DNA of 34,599 bases from Apostichopus parvimensis (GCA_000934455.1 KN885059.1:6601-41199), one strand, 5' to 3'; shown: positions 21,525-34,564, numbered from the stretch's first letter. Notes: a model not told the origin generated them from the sequence alone. Translations and numbers: made by a program.

Positions 21525-22005
21525 CTCTCCACCATTTTCCTATGTGGAGGACAGACCTGTACAGTAATGGGACATTGTACAAGACTGATGTGTACGGGAG
21601 CAGCTCGATATTCATAAGGTCCGTTACTCATAAGGTTCATTGGTCATAAGGTTCATTAGTCATAAGGTTCATTGTTCATGAGGTTCGTTTTCCATAATTA
21701 GAAAAACGGTTCTTTAGTCATAAGGTTCGTTATTCATAATTGGAAAAAAGGTTCGTTATTCATAATTGAAAAAAAGGTTCGTTTTTCATCCAGATTATGG
21801 ATAACGAACCTTTTTTTCGAAAAAAATGCACGTTATGAATAACAAACCTTATGAACAATGGCCCTTATGACTAATGGTCCTTATGAATATCGGGCTGACC
21901 CCACATTCATAACCTACAGTAGTATGGCACCCTCCTTCTCTCCACCATTTTCCTATGTGGGAGGACAGGTACAGTACTGAGACATTGTACAAGACTGATG
22001 TGTAC
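21525..22005. repeat. Diverged direct repeats flanking an inverted-repeat element
   Basis: 21525-21595 and 21938-22005 share CTCTCCACCATTTTCCTATG and GACATTGTACAAGACTGATG, differing by small indels and substitutions. The length (about 70 bp) and the unequal distance from the element between them argue against a target-site duplication. Confidence 0.85.
21602..21896. mobile_element. MITE-like foldback element rich in TCATAAGGTTCRTT
   Basis: The ends AGCTCGATATTCATAAGG (21602 on) and AGCCCGATATTCATAAGG (reverse complement of 21896 back) are inverted repeats. The left arm has about eight variants of CATAAGGTTCRTT, and the right arm has them in inverse orientation around a centre near 21790. The whole unit could form a long hairpin. 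It has no coding capacity. Confidence 0.8.
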
Positions 22006-25000
22006 TGCCACCCAGTGAAAGCAAAGTATGCAGTGTATGATGAGAATCCCAAGGAAGATGCTAGCTTAGTTTCACTTCAGCAGTCTGACTGACTGAAAAA
22101 GAAAGGAGAGAAAATCCTTCTTACCAAAAAAAAAAATCACAAAACTGAGATGAGATGGAAAAACCACAAATATGTTGGCTTCCTTTGTCCTTTAACCATC
22201 AAAAGGGTAGAGAGGCAAGACCTTCGAAAAAAAGTGCCTTCATTAAAAGTAAAACTTGATAAGGCTTTAAACAGCATGGGGTTTTCAGTTCAACTGGGAG
22301 AATACAATGAATTATTTGTGTGTATACATATGTACAGTAGTTAATAATCCATCCAGTGTGTCCTGCTGTAGGATGGATGATATGTACAGGTTCTAACAGT
22401 AACTTCACACACACAGTGGGAATGTTACTTCACAAAAATCAACTGACATTGCTATGGCTGACTGGCATGTTGGGAGTGTCCAGTCAGTCAGACTGGGTCA
22501 TGAACCTCTCACAATTTTGCCCATTTCTTTTAATTCTCTTGATTGTCCTTGGCATTTACAGTACTAGTACTATATGTTACAATTTGCTATCCTGGCAAAA
22601 TCAGACCGTTGTATTCAAATTTTTCTTTTTTTGTGAGTTTGTAGAAAGTCACTGACGAAATACAACCATTGTTAGAGTGATTGCGCCTTGATTAGACTAA
22701 GATGCCAGCCTTAACTTAAGTATTGGAAAGACAGTACTCAAAAATGGCATAGTGATTAATTGATATATTAATCCAACCTGCAGTGATAGGTTAATGAGTA
22801 TTGAAAGTGATCTGATCTGTTGCCTGACTTATTGTGATCATGATGACGATGTTGCGTTTATATGGGTTTTTGACCCGTGATCTGATAACAAGATCGTCAT
22901 CTGATCTGATGACGAGCGGGTTATCCCATGTGAACACAACCAAAGTTACTGTATCTCCCAGTGTTCCCTGAAGGAAAAGATCCTATTTACTCATCGGATC
23001 TCTTTCCCCTTGAAAGTAAACGTTGGCTTTCTGATGTTTTCATTGTTCAAAATATAGATTTCTCACTCGGTCCCAAGCTTTTTTCTCATCCATGTCAAGT
23101 TGTGAACACACAAAATCTTTGCCTCAAGCTGTTGAACTTCATTTTTTGCACATTGGCAAGTTAACCGGCAAACAAACAGCTGCGAATCTAGTCACTATCA
23201 GTTTTAATCTTGTGTTTCTTTGATATCCCACCCTCTCCCTCTCCCTCCCCTCCCCTCCCGTCCCTCCTTTCATTCCTCCTTCCTCTCACTGCCCCTCTCA
23301 CTGCCCCTCTCACTCCCCTCCTCCTCCCTGTTTTTGCCAAGTTATCTTACCATAGATGTTTGCGATGGAAGGCTTGTGTAATGCATTTTGTTTATAAGAT
23401 CTCCTTATGACATTCATGAGGCCCATAGCAAGGGAAAACATATGAAGCCATCCTTCTTGTTTCCTCATTAGAAAAACATCTGTCAGTGAAATTTAAGTTG
23501 ATTAATTTATTGGCTTGCATTTTCGCCATCGCAAAGTTTCTTCCTTACTTTGTTTACATTCTCTTATTGGTTTGAAACCATCCACTGGTTTTTTTTGCAA
23601 CTAATATGTGTTATTTTGATATATCCTACTTCCGAAAGATTCCTCAGTGAATGAATAATGATGCAGCTTTGACGTTTGGGGATTAGGTGTCGTCAATGAA
23701 ACGTGGAATAATTCAATGAAATAAATGACTGTATTTCCAAAGTCAAGTGGATTTCATCCTACAGCAGCGGTTGAAAAGTTCACTCTCACAGGATTAGCGG
23801 GAAATGGGCAAGGTATTGTTTTGGTGATTTAATACTGTCATCTAGATGGAAAATTTGAATTGGCATTTAATTGTGGTTTATATCCTTTTAAAGTGCTATA
23901 AAGCTTTTCTTTTTATTTTCAACTTGTTTATTTTGATCATTTCTCTTGTGCTGTCAATAAAGGCCATTTAAGTTGTTTACAAGAAGTGAATTTGAAAAGG
24001 AGATAAAATTAAGTAGCAAAAGGAGAATTATTATTCAAGTCAGTATGAAATATTTCCCGAAAGGTAATGAGGGCAGTATTGAAGAACTTAGCATGCATAG
24101 ACCTGATTAATTCACTTTGGCTTTGGCTTTGAGTACAACGTTTCTGTATGCTGCCGTGTTCGATGAATCTATAAACCGTAAATAGTAGTTACAGACTTTG
24201 CGATCCGTGTAATACTCATTACCGACATTGCAGTCTGGGGATCCCCCTCACAAATTTGCAAGGGCGGTAAGAGTGAATCCATAGTTTACCCTTTTGGGAA
24301 ACCAAAACTTCATTTTCCCTCCAGTAGATAGCAAGTGTCTTTAAGTACTTTTGAAATTCTCTGAGTCTAAGTTTGCTCCCCCAAAAGAAGAATTCTCGAT
24401 CATCGTCGTCGTGGGGTCTTATCCTGAATACACGAACGAATGTTTACACTTTTGTATCAGGTTGTCCTTGCCTTCTCAAATGCAAACAAGGCTGTCAAGG
24501 TGAAGGTGAAATAGTACTTGGAGACCATAATGTACCATAATAGTAACACTATGTACACTGTACAGTGCTACTCAAGGGTTAGTTTGTCCTGTAAAACGTA
24601 ACTTGACAAGCTCAGATCCTCAAGCAAGTGAGAATGTGATGTCATTGTTACACAGACGTTCACTGTAGTTTTCTTCACGTTTTTCATTTGTCTTCAATGA
24701 TATTAATTGTTTTAGTAAATTTTATAGTTTTGGGATGTTTTTACCTTTTAGTGCTTTAAAGAAACAGTTATTATCCATAGTTTGTTGACCTTTCTTTAAT
24801 TTTACTTATTTTGCTGACCATGCAGTGATTCCAGGAACATTTTAGTGACTTTTCCTGCTCTTCAGGCCCCCACAGAAGACAAATTATGATGGATTTGCCA
24901 GACAGTACAAATTTTTATTATAAGTACTATGCAGTATTTTTCTGTTAAAAAAAATTCTTATAAAAACTTGTCTCTGTGGGCATATATGAAAAAGTTCAGG

Positions 25001-26707
25001 TGCTATTGAAATTTCAGCATCGATTCTTTTATGGCACTGTATCCCGTTCATATCCTAAATATGTACTGAATTTTTGCTATCATCCTTCTTAAAAATTTGT
25101 AATTTTCCCATAAGTTCACCTTTTTCAGGTTGTATTTGAAACCTTATATTGCGCATATATCTAGTACAGCACGTGTGTATTTAGCATCTTAGCGCTGTAT
25201 TTATCACCTCACTTGGCCAAATTGACACTTTTGTTTTGTAAATCTGCCAGGCCTCGTAATTGAGGTTGTTTATTGGCTAAATGTCAGTTGATTTTGCTGT
25301 TTGCCCAGCGAAAAAATAAAAACAGTTGGCATTTTCTGCTAGTACTGTAGATAATAAAGAACATATGTTTCATATATTGTGATAGTGTTGCTATATAACA
25401 GTCAACACTAATGTAAATACATCGTAAGTCAGGCAACCAAAAAATTACAATGATTTCTATGTTTATCTAACAAAATAATGGTATTTCTGCTTACTATTAG
25501 CAAATTACTTGGGCTGCTCCTATGATATATATGCCTACATTTACAGTAGCTGATGTGTGCTGTACTCAAGAAATGCCAACTGGTAGGAACTTGAATTTAG
25601 CCATAATAAGATGTTTTTTTATGCATATGCATAGTTTAACAATTGGCTAAAGTTTTGAAAATTCTAGGCCCGAAACGCTGTCATCTCTCCTTGCCGTTCG
25701 TATAATTGTACTGTATTTGTTCCCACTCTGTAAAATTCTTCCTTGCTTTCTCGGTTTTCCCCTCTGCTGAAGTTGCGTACTTAGATTCACCAATTTTTCT
25801 AAACGCACCTTCAGTCAGCCCTTTAATAAACTTAACATGTTTCTGTTTGCCTAGTTTCATAATGTGGGTCTCCCTAATGTGACTTGCACTTTAGAAAGTA
25901 AACAACACTTTCGCTCTGATACATCCTTGAAAAAAAGGAAAAAGGACTGTTAATAGCATCTCATCAAGCTTGAATTTAAATTTACCTGTTAGTACTTCAA
26001 TGGAGAGTGTAACACCCACTTCCAAGAATAACTTGAAGATTGTGAGAGGTTGCCATGGTGATGTCCTCCTGGGAAGCCGTTAATATCGTACTAGTAAAGT
26101 GCCATCACGGTATACTTTCAGGCGAAAAGCCCTCCAGAGACTTGGCATTTATTTTGCAATTTTTTCAAGTCGTGGAAGCACTTTTACGGTAATGAATGAT
26201 TTCCGAAAACAAGACGGTAAAGTTTTAAACCGAAACTTTCGTTTCATGGAATTAAACGTCCGAATAGTTCCATTTTATTTAAGGATTTAGAAAATTGAAA
26301 GAAATGTCTTAAATTGTCAATGGAACATTTGTATCATTTGTGAGAGTATAATGGTGTTTGTTATAATGTAGTAATTGTGTGCAGAAAACTGAGATTGAAT
26401 AATAAATACTCATTGGCTAAAGACTATGTACATTTGATGAATTTCCATGTCTTTTTGTTTGTTTATTTATTTATTAATATTTTTATTTAAAGTTGATTTC
26501 ATCTGATACCTTCTTTCTGTATGCAGTTTTGTGTGTAATTTTATATTCAAATTTTGTGTACCGGCTTTGAAGGCTTGGAAATTTGTCTCTGATAAATTAC
26601 TATGCTTCTTACATTCAAACCTGTGTAGGTACTGTACATTGTTGCACTAATTATATACCAATGTGTCCATTTTGCAGAGCATTTCGTTATGCAGTATACA
26701 AATAATG
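22006..26707. other. Long non-coding stretch; no gene recognised
   Basis: The most distinct object is a polypyrimidine tract at about 23228-23330 made of CCCTCT and CACTGCCCCTCT units, with potential for triplex DNA. Short reading frames here show neither family motifs nor convincing splice sites. Exons under about 100 bp could be missed. Confidence 0.5.
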
Positions 26708-26851
26708 AATGGTTATGAGTGCAATAGTGCAAATATTTCATGAGTTGAAAGATGGAATGTTCCATTCAACGAGGCGCAGCCGAGTTGAATGGAACAAATT
26801 ACATCTTTCAACGAATGAAATATTTGCACTATTGCACGAATGGAAACCATT
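26708..26851. repeat. 144-bp foldback (long inverted repeat)
   Basis: The left arm (26708-26770) and right arm (26785-26851) are nearly complementary, with shared blocks GTGCAATAGTGCAAATATTTC and TTGAATGGAACA around the loop GAGGCGCAGCCGAG. It probably belongs to a family of foldback or MITE sequences. Confidence 0.85.
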
Positions 26852-26878
26852 TCTACTTTGCACTTGATTAAAGAATAA

Positions 26879-27313
26879 ATATGCACAACAATATTTTGGG
26901 GATTATCCCCATCCCACCACACCCCCTCCTATCCTACTATCCCACTACTAAATAAACAATTTCAAATGAAATATAAAAGAGGATTATGGAGAGAAATTAG
27001 TCTTTGAATATAACAGTTGGAACAATGAACACTCTCTAGACATTGCATTGGTGTTGTGGTTGCATTGGTGTCATTGGTGCTACAACATTACTAAACTATT
27101 TAGACTTTAATTTACTATATAAAGATCAACTTATTGAAGCTGTTCTCACATTGTGAGAGGGTGAGGTAACGTCATGTAGCCGGGAGATCTCTTAACGTTG
27201 CGATGCAGGTTATTTTCTGTAGGGTGTTTAGATTTAAGCCCAGCTGAACAGGAAGGAAGCTTATGGTTTTAAACACCGTGCCAACAGCTGTGAACAATTA
27301 GTCACTTCTTGAC
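26879..27313. repeat. Tandem duplication, unit 1
   Basis: About 435 bp, repeated immediately downstream at 27314-27758. Shared blocks include ACAATATTTTGGGGATTATC, GAGGGTGAGGTAACGTCATG, CCGGGAGATCTCTTAACGTT and AAGCCCAGCTGAACAGGAAG. No gene is seen inside. Confidence 0.92.
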
Positions 27314-27758
27314 ATATGCATAACAATATTTTGGGGATTATCCCATCCCACCACTCACCACCCCCCCCCCCCATCCCACTCTCCAACTCTTAAATAAAAA
27401 ATTTCAAAATATAATATATTTAAGAGGATTAAGGAGAGAAATTAGATTTTGAATATAACAGTTGAAACAATGAACACTCTCTAGACATTGCATAATTGGT
27501 GTTGTGGTTGCATTGGTGTTGTGGTTGCATTGGTGTCATTGGTGCTACAACGTTACTCAACTATTTAGATCAACTTATTGAAGCTGTTCTAAAATTGTGA
27601 GAGGGTGAGGTAACGTCATGTTGCCGGGAGATCTCTTAACGTTGGGATGCAGGTTATTTTCGGTAGGGTGTTTAGATTTAAGCCCAGCTGAACAGGAAGG
27701 AAGCTTACGGTTTCAAACACCGTGCCAACAGCTGTGAGCAATTAATCACTTCTTGACA
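27314..27758. repeat. Tandem duplication, unit 2
   Basis: About 445 bp. Compared with unit 1 it has a longer C run near 27359, an extra TTGGTGTTGTGGTTGCA copy, and lacks about 20 bp around the TTTAATTTACTATATAAAG segment. This shows small-repeat slippage after duplication. Confidence 0.92.
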
Positions 27759-27960
27759 GAAAAGTGTTCTACAACATGAATGCATTGAAAGACAAAACAG
27801 AATTTAGAATTAAAACTTTGACAGCTTTCAGATACGGCTACATCCATTGATGCCATGGTACATGTATGTGAGTACACATGATTAAATCCCAAGGCAGGTT
27901 TATGGTATGCACTATGCATACTGTATGTGCGTCCATACTCGCACAAGCAAATCATTCTAG

Positions 27961-28020
27961 CATACTGTAGTTGCCTGTACTCATACTGTAGTTGCCTGTA
28001 CTCATACTGTAGTTGCCTGT
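27961..28020. repeat. 21-bp minisatellite, about three units
   Basis: Unit CATACTGTAGTTGCCTGTACT repeats nearly exactly at 27961, 27982 and 28003. The 21-bp period keeps frame, so it creates a repeated peptide in a minus-strand reading frame that is not otherwise supported as a gene. Confidence 0.92.
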
Positions 28021-28022
28021 TC

Positions 28023-31000
28023 ACCGTTAGCTTAGGTGATCGTTGAATAATGTTTCAATCATAGTTCATCCTTTAATACTTAGAGCCAGCCATCTACTAA
28101 CTATTCAGAAAATGATGACGATGTAAAGATTCAACATTACCAGATAAGCAGTTCACTGCAATGTCAGCACATTACTTAAATTGCATATGCACTGTATAGT
28201 ATGTAGGCCTCCAACATTGCCTCTGGCTCTTCTGCTCTCAAGCTTGTCTCTGTGAAACAGGTGTTGCTATACCTGTAATTGTGAGAAAGTCTTAACCACA
28301 GCTGTAATTTTTTGGACAATTTATGGGTATTTGAGGGGGGGGGGGGATGGAGATTAATAGTTTGTTTCACTTTAAGCTCTTATAGAGTATGAATGGTTGA
28401 TGTGTATTATAAGTAGGATGAATCAGATGCTTGGAAAACTAAACCTTCCGTGAATAAAGGTATAAAGTAGTGTGATAAAATCACTGTTTTGAAAAAAAAA
28501 TGAGAGAAGTACTTAGTCCTGTAGGCTGTACAATATGTAAAGTTTGCTATCCTATCAGAGCTAGTAAAGGTTGACCTTGATATAAATGGAGCCGGGACAT
28601 AGGCATGTCAGCATGTACCGTAGATCTGTGCCCATACCATAAATCATGTGGTACAAATACATGTAAGAAGGTACTGTAATGTACGTCATACCACCATGTA
28701 TCAGATTTACAAAACAGCACAAAATAGCTTTTATATTTAATGTCAAAATCAAATATATCAATGTGCTTTCATGACAGTGACAGCATGAAATGAAAATCCA
28801 TAGTTTGTATTCCAAACCAAATTCTAGCAAAACTTAGAAGTTATTCTTCGTAGAACTTTGTAACAATATGTTAACTAGTGTTTTAATTTTTGAGGCTGAA
28901 AAAACATCAGAATTTAAGTATTAACTTTAGATAGGAATAATGCATTAGGAGCCACCCCATACATTTAGCTAAGAGCAATGCAGAAAACTACCTACAGTAA
29001 TAGCTGCATATTATGTGTGATTGGCCGTTGAACCGTGCGTGGGTGAGCTGCTTTAAATTAGTGTCAGTAAAAACGAACACAATTCACACATTATATAGTG
29101 ACCTAGCTATACCGTACAATAGTAGTAAAACACAGAGTCGTGGTAAATCACAATTTTAGCCACTTGCACAATAAAAATGCTAAAAATATCTATCTACTAT
29201 AGCATAAAATCAAGTTCATAACTGGCATTATTTTTTTTTAAAATTTACAGCACACATCTGTTACCATGCATGCCTTGTTATAGGAACAGGCCCAATAAAC
29301 ATTGCTGGATAGTAAGGGTATATTAGGGGGCTAATGTTACATATATGGAAATCATGTGATGTTTATACTGACTAATATTGTTACCTGACTGTGTCATACA
29401 AATTTGTTTTATGTTCTTAATGTCTATTGGCAGAGAAATACAACTGCCTAAGTAGTCTTTTCTCCTGGGAAACGGCAAAATATTATACTAAGCGTTCAAC
29501 CAATAAATAGCGTGAATCTCGAGGCCTGTGTCGCACGGCACATGCTATGACAACGGACTGTTAGCCTCATCTTTCATATTCTACAGTAAAAAGATGAGAA
29601 TGAGAAAGTCTGGTGTGTTACTGCGGATATTGGATACCACGGTAAATCCTCAGAAAAACTGGATATTGATATTCTAACTTTGTTATAATTATATCGAAAT
29701 GTGGTGTACATGTTTAGAGCTGTTTTCAGAAACTGAAATTTCAACCTTGTCCCTTCTCAGACTTTACAGTGTTATTTTAAATTGAATTGTAAGGTAGATC
29801 ATGACTTATGACTAAATATGTATACTCAGGTTTCAATGAGCTTCTAGGATACTATGTTCCTCTTTTATCAGCCAATAAATAAATTTTCACTCGAACTATC
29901 CTTGGAGCTGCCAAATAAGAAGACAGAGGTCTTCGTACAGTGAGTCGAGTGTAGTCTCGAATAGAACACTGAAGGAAGAATACCTGTAAGACAGTTGAAT
30001 CGTTTATATCTTGTTACTCTTTAAGAGATCTATGGTATTGGTCCGATGGCTGACTTCCAGAGGAAAACCTCGAACCACGACTCTGCTAGTCAAATGTTTC
30101 AATGCTTTCTTGAGAGTGGGAGGAATAAATTAATGAAAAGGTCTTTGACTCAACAAATATTTTTTTTTTTTGGGGGGGTGGGGGAAGATAATTCTCTCCT
30201 CTTCTATCTTGTGTTACTTTGTCTGTCTTCTTTTGCGTAATTAATTTATAAAGCATGTTTGCGCGATACCCGAAGCAAACTGCAGTACTATCAAAGAGTG
30301 ATAAGTTTAGAACATGAGAGGAAGATGTGTTGCACATATTACACTACAGGATTGGTCTGTGCGGTAAAGTGCATCACTTTGGTTTGATAGACTGCCTCTA
30401 AATTCATTTTGCATCTGCAATTAATTTTAATCAAATAGTTGGAGTACAAAGAACTTTCTTTCAAAGGACAGGAAATTAAAATGTCAGATGTTTATTCCAG
30501 GAGTATAGGGGGATAAAAATACCTGTATGCATTCCAAATTACTCTTTTTATTCTTCTGCTGATGGATAGATAGCCTGTACTGTAACCACAAAAAGTCTTG
30601 ACCAGTGAAAAAAAGAATAAAACCCTATTGTTCATTTTTGGACTGATTAAACTTTACTCCTGATGTTGTCAGAGAGAGTACAGGCACACCTGGAGCGTGA
30701 TATGAAGTCTTTTTAAGCTGTCGTTTTGGTGGTTTAGTAATACTGTTCAGAGCTCTGTGACGTTTTCAGAGATTATTTCAGCTTTATTGAGCCCATGTTT
30801 GGGCCAATCTCAATGTGATAGCACTGTACACATGTGTACGTAATCATCAAACTACTAGGGAAATGCCCAAAGTAGGTTGGACATTTCAGATGAAGTTTAA
30901 CAAGCTTTCTATAAAGAGCTAAGTTTGATGATAGAAACATCTTTCTTCAAATTGCCCGATAATGCCCTATTTGCCCTCTTTAGGTTGAACATTTCCAAAC

Positions 31001-31063
31001 AAGTCGAATATTTGAACAAATCTAGCAGTTTTGATTTCACTTACGAGTGGCATTTCTATTTAA
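28023..31063. other. Non-coding stretch; no gene recognised
   Basis: Contains a G run near 28336-28346 and a T run next to a G run at about 30162-30183. No family motifs or repeated elements were recognised. Confidence 0.5.
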
Positions 31064-31418
31064 AGTCATTGAAGACGTGCCCCAAACAGCGTGCCGCCAT
31101 CTTTAAAAAGTTAACTTTCCGTTGCTTGCAAGTGAAGTTTTACTCTTTGTTGCTACAAAATGTAGACAGTAATGAAACGTGATACCTTGTTAACTTTAGC
31201 TGGACCTGAGATGTCCATCGCTGTATCGTTTGTACACTGTGCTGTGGGTATTGACCGCAGCTGTACTGACTGTACACTAGTGTCTAACTACCGACGGTAG
31301 CAAGCTGTGTGTGTATTTTCTGGGATCGATGGTGGTGTCTAACACTTCTGTTACACCTCATACGAAACTAAGTCAGATTACCGGCATTAGACGTTTCTTT
31401 CACAAGTCTTCACACCCT
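31064..31418 (-). mobile_element. TTAA-type MITE, copy 3, inverted
   Basis: Reverse-orientation relative of 1233-1599, with blocks such as GTATTGACCGCAGCTGTA and CCGGCATTAGACGTTTCTTT. The left flank keeps TTAA (31060-31063); the right flank reads TTAC. The 31064 end has diverged (AGTCATTGAAGACGTGC), while the other end is still AGGGTGTGAAGACT on the minus strand. Confidence 0.88.
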
Positions 31419-34140
31419 TTACACGAACCTAGACTAATTTTGTTTTTAAATTCAGGATAATCCATTTAAGTCCTGGGTACCTGATCAGCAATGTAGATTG
31501 TAAACTTGCTTAAATTATATATATTCCCTTTAAAATTTGAAATTTAAATGAAGACCATCCATTTTCCTGGAATTTGAAGGTATTATTTTGATTGGAAGAA
31601 GGTGATTAGAAATAACGAATCTGAGTAGGCCTACTGTTGTATTAATAAAACGATCATGCAAAACTTTAAGCCAGTAGAAACTCAATTTCTTACGGTTACG
31701 GTATACTTTAGATATCTTCTAAGCCTCCTAATGACCACTTTGGGAGTATCTTGTTTCTTGTACAATGAACCGGTCCCAGTTTGAGCAGTTGATAATGATA
31801 AATTTAGGACATTTTTGTTGATAAATTGATTTTGCTGTAGGGCATGGATCTTGTATAGATCTCTAAATTAAACCATGTACATGTTTATCAAGTCTGTTAA
31901 CCGGTGGTGGGTTCATGTACATAACCTGTATACAGTATGCATGTACAAAATGCAAGTTGAAGACAACTGACAATTTTCGGATGTGTTTTATTTTATTTTT
32001 GCTTTATTTTGGTTACATATCTATCAGTTTTCTTTCTTCATTTTATTTATTTACTTACTTATTTATTTATTTTCTTTATTTTTCTTTAATCACAGAGAAA
32101 ATGAAGCACTTCCACTGCAGTTGTAGTCACAGCTCACACATGGAGTGATGAAAGGAGCACAAACTGTGAGTTAAATTTATCCATCTCCTTTAGGAATAGT
32201 AATGTATCGTAGAGGGTGGGGGGGGGGGAGAGTGGGGATAGGGATGAAGCAAGTGTAAGTCATGAGAGATGACAAATAGGATCCTTAGATTTGGGTGAGC
32301 TATCATTTACCTTTGATTACTGTGATCGCCCTTCAATCTTCCTGTTTTAAATTAAAATTTCTGTGATAATTATTTTAATTTTGAAATTTAATCCTGTGTT
32401 CTACCAGACATCAGACTTACATCATCCATTTAAAGCTTAAATTTTGTATTGTGGGTGGTTATCACAAATTCGGTTCAAGTAATACTCGGTATTTGGATGT
32501 AGATATTTGTTAATAAGTATGACATATCTATGGATATGTGTGGATATGTATGGATGTATATTTTTGGATATTTGTGGATATATAATACATGAGTGGATAT
32601 GTGGATATTTCTTTCCTTCATCAACTAATTTGGCTAGTAACATTGGAAATGAGGACTGTTTTGTTGCTAGGTTTGTTGGAATCCAAGGGGTATACATATA
32701 AATGTGTACCGTATCATATTGTTTGTTCTCTCCCACAATCTACGTCGCAATATATACGTCTAGCCGTTCCTAGTGTCATCCAGGACTTCACAAAGCTCTG
32801 AGCTCCCCTGCTGCACAAATAGTGTTAAAAAGACCAATGTCTGTGAGACACATACACTTACCTGTACATAAACCTTGGTTTCTCATACCTGACAACTAAT
32901 TTTCCAAACAACTCACATGAAACAGAAAGAAACACATCTCAAGCAATACAAATGGAAAGTGTGTCATTTTATACTGCAAAAAAAAAAAATTATAGATTTT
33001 ATTCTATTTCCCAGCGAAATAAAAATGTGATTCATGGCATGATTCATTCTTAAGTTACATTATATTTGTTAACTTAATTTACTGTGAATGTGCGGCTATT
33101 CATCAGTTAGGCTGATATTGGGAACAAAAAGTGACATATATAGATATATCGAGACATACAGTATGGCGGATATAGTCATGAATATCAAAACAACACTGTT
33201 GTATTTGTTACGGAACAGACGTGCAGATGTACTCCAGTATGTTAAATCTATATTAATACGCAGATATCAGGAAATAATTGATCCAGTAACTCATTGCAAA
33301 ATGAAATTGCATTTTAAGTCGATTGATAGTTTTCTTTTACGCAGAAACCAGTTAATTTGATGATAAGGGGACGGAATTCAGAGCCATAACACCTGCTACA
33401 CAAACTAAATTATTCCGTGGACATACAAGCATGTGTGCATTGTGTACTGTAAGGTCAAGAATGTCATTCTGTACGATGAATATCCAATTACCATCCATAG
33501 TTGTTTGCAGTGTACAACTACTGTACATGTCTAAAATATGTGACCAGCATACATGAAGGCAGTGCATACTAAAAGCAACATGGCTGTCCTGAGCAAGATA
33601 TGAATTACCAAGGCAATAATTCATTACATGCAGATTAATGGTAACGATCTTATAACGAGGTTTTGTCATTTCTTTCTGAAGGTCGTCTCTTTTTTCGCTA
33701 GTTCTTCTCATTGGATGATGCAGAGAAGAGGTTTCTAGCTGTGTAATGACTTCTCTTAATGAAATGTGGATGTTTACTAAAAGAAAAAAAAAGAAAAAAT
33801 TGAATTAGATTTTTTTTTTAAGGTCATCTTTTTTTGTTATAACTACTGTAAGTGTACAGTATATAGGGCCTTTGACATGTATTCGTTAGTAAGACTTGCA
33901 GTTTCATGTCTACAAGTACGGTGGCAGACCTTTCAAATATTTGACACTCAAAAAAGTGAGTCCATTATGGAGACAAGTAAAATTAATGATGTACAGACAT
34001 GATCCTGCTGTACATAGTTAAGATTAGTTCAGTAAATTCCCGATGGAATTAGGAAGCCAAAAGAAGCTCATTTGAAACTCTATCCATGCAATGATCTTGT
34101 ACGAACACCGGATCATACACAGCCTTCTCTATTCGATAAG
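31419..34140. other. Non-coding stretch with microsatellites
   Basis: Holds a TTTA-rich repeat (about 32041-32075), a GGATAT/GGATGT-type repeat (about 32525-32612) and a G run near 32216-32229. If the cysteine-rich exon at 34141 is real, its upstream exons may lie here or earlier, but none was recognised. Confidence 0.5.
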
Positions 34141-34426
34141 TGTTCAGAAAGTTACAAAGCAGCAGGGGTGTCATTGTAGCACCCATTCCTGGGACCGCCA
34201 TCTAACGTTCCCATCCTGTGGAGGAGCGTGTACCTCAGCTCATCTGACCACTTTCTCAAATACTGAGGAAGGTGAAGATGTACCCAATTCATCATCACTG
34301 CAGTGCAGCTATGGTGGAAAATGTTGTTTCAAAACCATTGAAAGAACAGAACTAATGCTTGCAGCACAGGGTCACATACCCTATATTTTAAAGGTGTCCA
34401 ACTGTTGCCATGTTTACCAGTGCTAG
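34141..34426 (+). CDS. Putative terminal exon of a secreted cystine-knot ligand (TGF-beta/GDNF-like spacing)
   Basis: After a CCTTCTCTATTCGATAAG acceptor-like sequence, a frame of about 95 codons runs to TAG at 34424-34426. It encodes GCHC, then LTFPSCGGACTS, then 30 residues, then CCFKT, 25 residues, and ends NCCHVYQC. A CxGxC motif, about 30 residues, CC, about 25-31 residues and a closing Cys cluster is the layout of TGF-beta and GDNF-type cystine knots. ILKVSNCC resembles the last strand of GDNF-type ligands. NSS offers one N-glycosylation site. Oddities: the closing motif is CC-x4-C rather than CxC, there is an extra Cys in the loop, and the spacing from the first Cys is short. Alternatives are another cystine-knot family or a chance frame. 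No upstream exon or signal peptide was identified. Confidence 0.42.
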
Positions 34427-34564
34427 ATATTGCTGATCAGACCCTGTGCACAGTGTTCAGCTTAATAAGTTTAATTGATTGACCTGAGAGGCTGTGCTCT
34501 GTATCAGACTCAGATCAGCTAACAGAGGGTTTGGTCCCTTGGACGTTAAGAAATTACCAAAAAA

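Noticed and set aside
23210-23410. Pro/Ser/Leu-rich frame over the polypyrimidine tract
   Set aside because: The peptide follows entirely from the CCCTCT repeats.
29587-29641. Possible 55-bp exon beginning MRMRKSGVLLRILDTT
   Set aside because: TCTACAG acceptor and GTAAAT donor are present, but the peptide is not recognised and there is no link to other exons.
33088-33360. Plus-strand frame of 90 codons
   Set aside because: No family recognised and no splice links to the cysteine-rich exon; composition is like the surrounding AT-rich DNA.
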